Shown here one piece after another: positions 40,526-42,204 of a stretch of DNA of 42,204 nucleotides. Under the pieces are notes generated by a model. That model saw only the letters and a list, made by a program, of their open reading frames with translations, had not been told where the DNA came from and ran no database searches. The translations under genes and the position numbers were made by a program. How positions within the stretch are numbered: the first letter of the stretch is position 1; the number at the start of each line of letters is the position of its first letter. This stretch comes from JAFDVL01 sp043736395 (GTDB lineage: Bacteria; Acidobacteriota; Blastocatellia; RBC074): positions 1 through 42,204 of the forward strand of contig JAYTCQ010000008.1 in assembly GCA_043736395.1 (NCBI GenBank), written 5' to 3'.

Positions 40526-42177
40526 ATTCTATTTCAATTTTATTTACCCTGATATTCTTGATTCAAACCATCGCCGCTCCACCCGCTGTGACATTCACAG
40601 ATGTAGCCAAAGCGTCGGGCATTAATTTCGAAAATCATTCGTCTAAAGAAAAACGCTACATTGTTGAGAGTATGGGCGGAGGAGCGGCATTTTTTGATTT
40701 TGATAATGATGGCAAGCTGGATATTTATTTAGTGAATTCCTATACCGTCGAAGCCGCTCAAAAAAAACTTCCACAACCTCCTGCCGCGCTTTATAAAAAT
40801 CTTGGTAATGGAAAATTTGAAGAGGTGGCAGCCAAGACCGGAGTCGCGAATCCCGGCTGGGCGATGGGCGTTTCCGTTGCCGATTTTGACAACGATGGGT
40901 TTGATGATTTGTACGTTACCTGCTTCGGCACGAACAAACTTTATCGAAATAAGGGCGATGGAACTTTTACTGATGTGACGACCAAATCAGGAGTCGGCGA
41001 CAAGCGATTTTCCACTGGCGCGGCGTGGGGCGATTATGACAAAGACGGGTTCCTCGATTTGTACGTCAGCAATTATGTTGAATTTAATTTGGAAGCCGTA
41101 CCGGAGTTTGGCAAAGGTGAAATGTGTACTTTTCGCGGGCTTCGCGTGCAGTGCGGGCCGCGCGGATTGCCTGGCGCGGGCGATGTTCTGTATCACAATA
41201 ACGGCGATGGGACGTTCATTGATGTGACGAAAAAATCCGGAGTTGAAGACAAGAGCGGTTATTACGGTTTGGGCGTGAAATGGACGGATTTTGATGATGA
41301 TGGTTGGCTCGATATTTTCGTCGCCAACGATGCAACCCCGAATTATGCATACCGTAATAATCACGATGGAACGTTCACGGAAACAGGTTTTGCGCTCGGC
41401 GTTGCAGTAGATGAAAACGGAACTGAACAAGGCTGTATGGGCGTTACGATTGGCGATTATGATCGTGACGGGAGGCTGGATTTATTCGTGACCAATTTCG
41501 CCGATCAATACAATACGCTGTATCACAAAGGCAAGGACGGATCGTTTACGGATTTTTCGACGGCTTCAAAAACTGCCAATGTAAGTATGCCATTTGTTGG
41601 ATGGGCGACTCGATTATTTGATTATGACAATGACGGCTGGCTGGATTTATTCGTCGCGAATGGGCACGTCTACCCGCAAATCGAAGGCGCTTTTCCTGGT
41701 GGATTTTATGCGCAGCGAAAATTATTTTATAGAAATTTACGCAATGGTACTTTTGAAGAAATCGCTGCAAACTCTGGTGAAGCATTAATGCAAAGACGAG
41801 TCTCACGCGGCGCGGCATGGGGAGATTACGACGAAGACGGCGACCTGGATGTCATCGTAAATGAAATTGATGGCGCTCCGATGTTGCTCAGAAATGACGG
41901 CGGAAATAAAGCAGGGAATTGGTTGCTGCTGAAATTGCAAGGCACAAAATCGAATCGAAATGCTGTGGGCGCGAAAGTCACTTTGAAGGCTGAAGGATTG
42001 ACACAGGTACAGGAGATTTATGCCGGAGACAGCTATCTTTCGCATTCGGATTGGCGATTACATTTCGGAATTGGCGCGGCGAAAATCATTGATGAAGTCG
42101 AGATCAAATGGCCGAATGGGAAAGTGGAAAAGAAAATGAAAATCCCAGTAAATCAGGTTTTGAAAATCATTGAATAA
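40522..42177 (+). CDS. CRTAC1 family protein with FG-GAP/VCBS repeats and ASPIC/UnbV domain
   Basis: A 551-residue exported protein. A signal peptide (SILFTLIFLIQTIAAPP) is followed by seven calcium-binding FG-GAP/VCBS-type loops of D-x-D-x-D-G form: DFDNDGKLDIYL, DFDNDGFDDLYV, DYDKDGFLDLYV, DFDDDGWLDIFV, DYDRDGRLDLFV, DYDNDGWLDLFV and DYDEDGDLDVIV, building a seven-bladed propeller. The C-terminus (about 470-551: NWLLLKLQGTKSNRNAVGAKV, SYLSHSDWRLHFGIGAA, VEIKWPNGK) is the ASPIC/UnbV domain. The four cysteines in the middle (MCTFRGLRVQCG and others) could form disulfides. Likely periplasmic or surface protein in adhesion or ligand binding. It overlaps the TPR gene and ends 27 bases before the window end. 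Confidence 0.92.
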   Translation: MNSISILFTLIFLIQTIAAPPAVTFTDVAKASGINFENHSSKEKRYIVESMGGGAAFFDFDNDGKLDIYLVNSYTVEAAQKKLPQPPAALYKNLGNGKFEEVAAKTGVANPGWAMGVSVADFDNDGFDDLYVTCFGTNKLYRNKGDGTFTDVTTKSGVGDKRFSTGAAWGDYDKDGFLDLYVSNYVEFNLEAVPEFGKGEMCTFRGLRVQCGPRGLPGAGDVLYHNNGDGTFIDVTKKSGVEDKSGYYGLGVKWTDFDDDGWLDIFVANDATPNYAYRNNHDGTFTETGFALGVAVDENGTEQGCMGVTIGDYDRDGRLDLFVTNFADQYNTLYHKGKDGSFTDFSTASKTANVSMPFVGWATRLFDYDNDGWLDLFVANGHVYPQIEGAFPGGFYAQRKLFYRNLRNGTFEEIAANSGEALMQRRVSRGAAWGDYDEDGDLDVIVNEIDGAPMLLRNDGGNKAGNWLLLKLQGTKSNRNAVGAKVTLKAEGLTQVQEIYAGDSYLSHSDWRLHFGIGAAKIIDEVEIKWPNGKVEKKMKIPVNQVLKIIE

Positions 42178-42204
42178 AAAAATGCAGAAGCCCGCACGCA
42201 GTAA

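Noticed and set aside
40987..41430. A 147-codon minus-strand reading frame inside the CRTAC1 gene.
   Set aside because: It is antisense to repeated D-x-D-x-D-G codons, which keep the opposite strand free of stops; no Shine-Dalgarno or homology pattern.
1..42204. tRNA, rRNA, CRISPR array, integrase or attachment site.
   Set aside because: Read through on both strands without finding a cloverleaf with a T-loop, regularly spaced repeats, or an integrase-like protein; faint cases could be missed without a search tool.

Overview
The window looks like a chromosomal segment of an Acidobacteriota bacterium, most plausibly class Blastocatellia. The reasons are a very large TonB-dependent receptor with an N-terminal carboxypeptidase-like domain, a TPR protein overlapping a CRTAC1/ASPIC-UnbV protein, several Uma2 (DUF820) nucleases, a large secreted HEAT-repeat cytochrome, and a moderate G+C content judged by eye (not counted). 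The taxonomy is inference. I saw no rRNA, tRNA, CRISPR array, integrase or prophage.

Layout. 0.1-6.8 kb: a DUF1801 protein, an AidB-like acyl-CoA dehydrogenase, a bis-MGD molybdenum/tungsten oxidoreductase, a secreted redoxin that is a strong selenoprotein candidate (in-frame TGA at 5358-5360 in the redox-active position), and a Uma2 nuclease. 6.9-13.2 kb: a 1493-residue secreted cytochrome/HEAT protein divergent from a Tat-exported PhoD phosphatase, then a fragment of a UPF0175-type antitoxin. 13.5-21.4 kb: a three-TM protein, cobalamin-dependent methionine synthase (metH), a TonB_C-like secreted protein, a decayed second copy of the metH 3' end, a RAYT (REP-associated tyrosine transposase) wrapped in its own palindromes, and a secreted protein of unknown function. 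21.5-28 kb: a second Uma2, a secreted unknown, a TPR protein, a monohaem cytochrome-porin fusion of Cyc2-like architecture, a third Uma2 and a VapBC-type pair. 28-33.7 kb: an S9 peptidase, a ThrE-type exporter, a cupin and an M48 protease. 34-42.2 kb: a TonB-dependent receptor, two TPR proteins and a CRTAC1/ASPIC protein.

Two things stand out. The first is the candidate selenoprotein. The two open stretches 4854-5357 and 5361-6011 share one frame, and the only interruption is a TGA in a W-A-S-W-[TGA]-G-C-R context, where relatives of this fold carry the resolving/attacking Cys. A possible bacterial SECIS hairpin follows.

The second is the density of palindromic intergenic DNA. At least four families of REP-like or long inverted-repeat elements occur in gene borders, several are nested (one palindrome inside another), and one family shows compensatory stem changes. 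A RAYT gene sits directly inside one such palindrome. Together they suggest an active or recently active REP/RAYT-type system that has shaped the intergenic regions.

Many genes encode envelope or exported proteins (TonB receptor, cytochromes, PhoD, redoxin, CRTAC1, M48), fitting a Gram-negative soil or water heterotroph with a complex periplasm.
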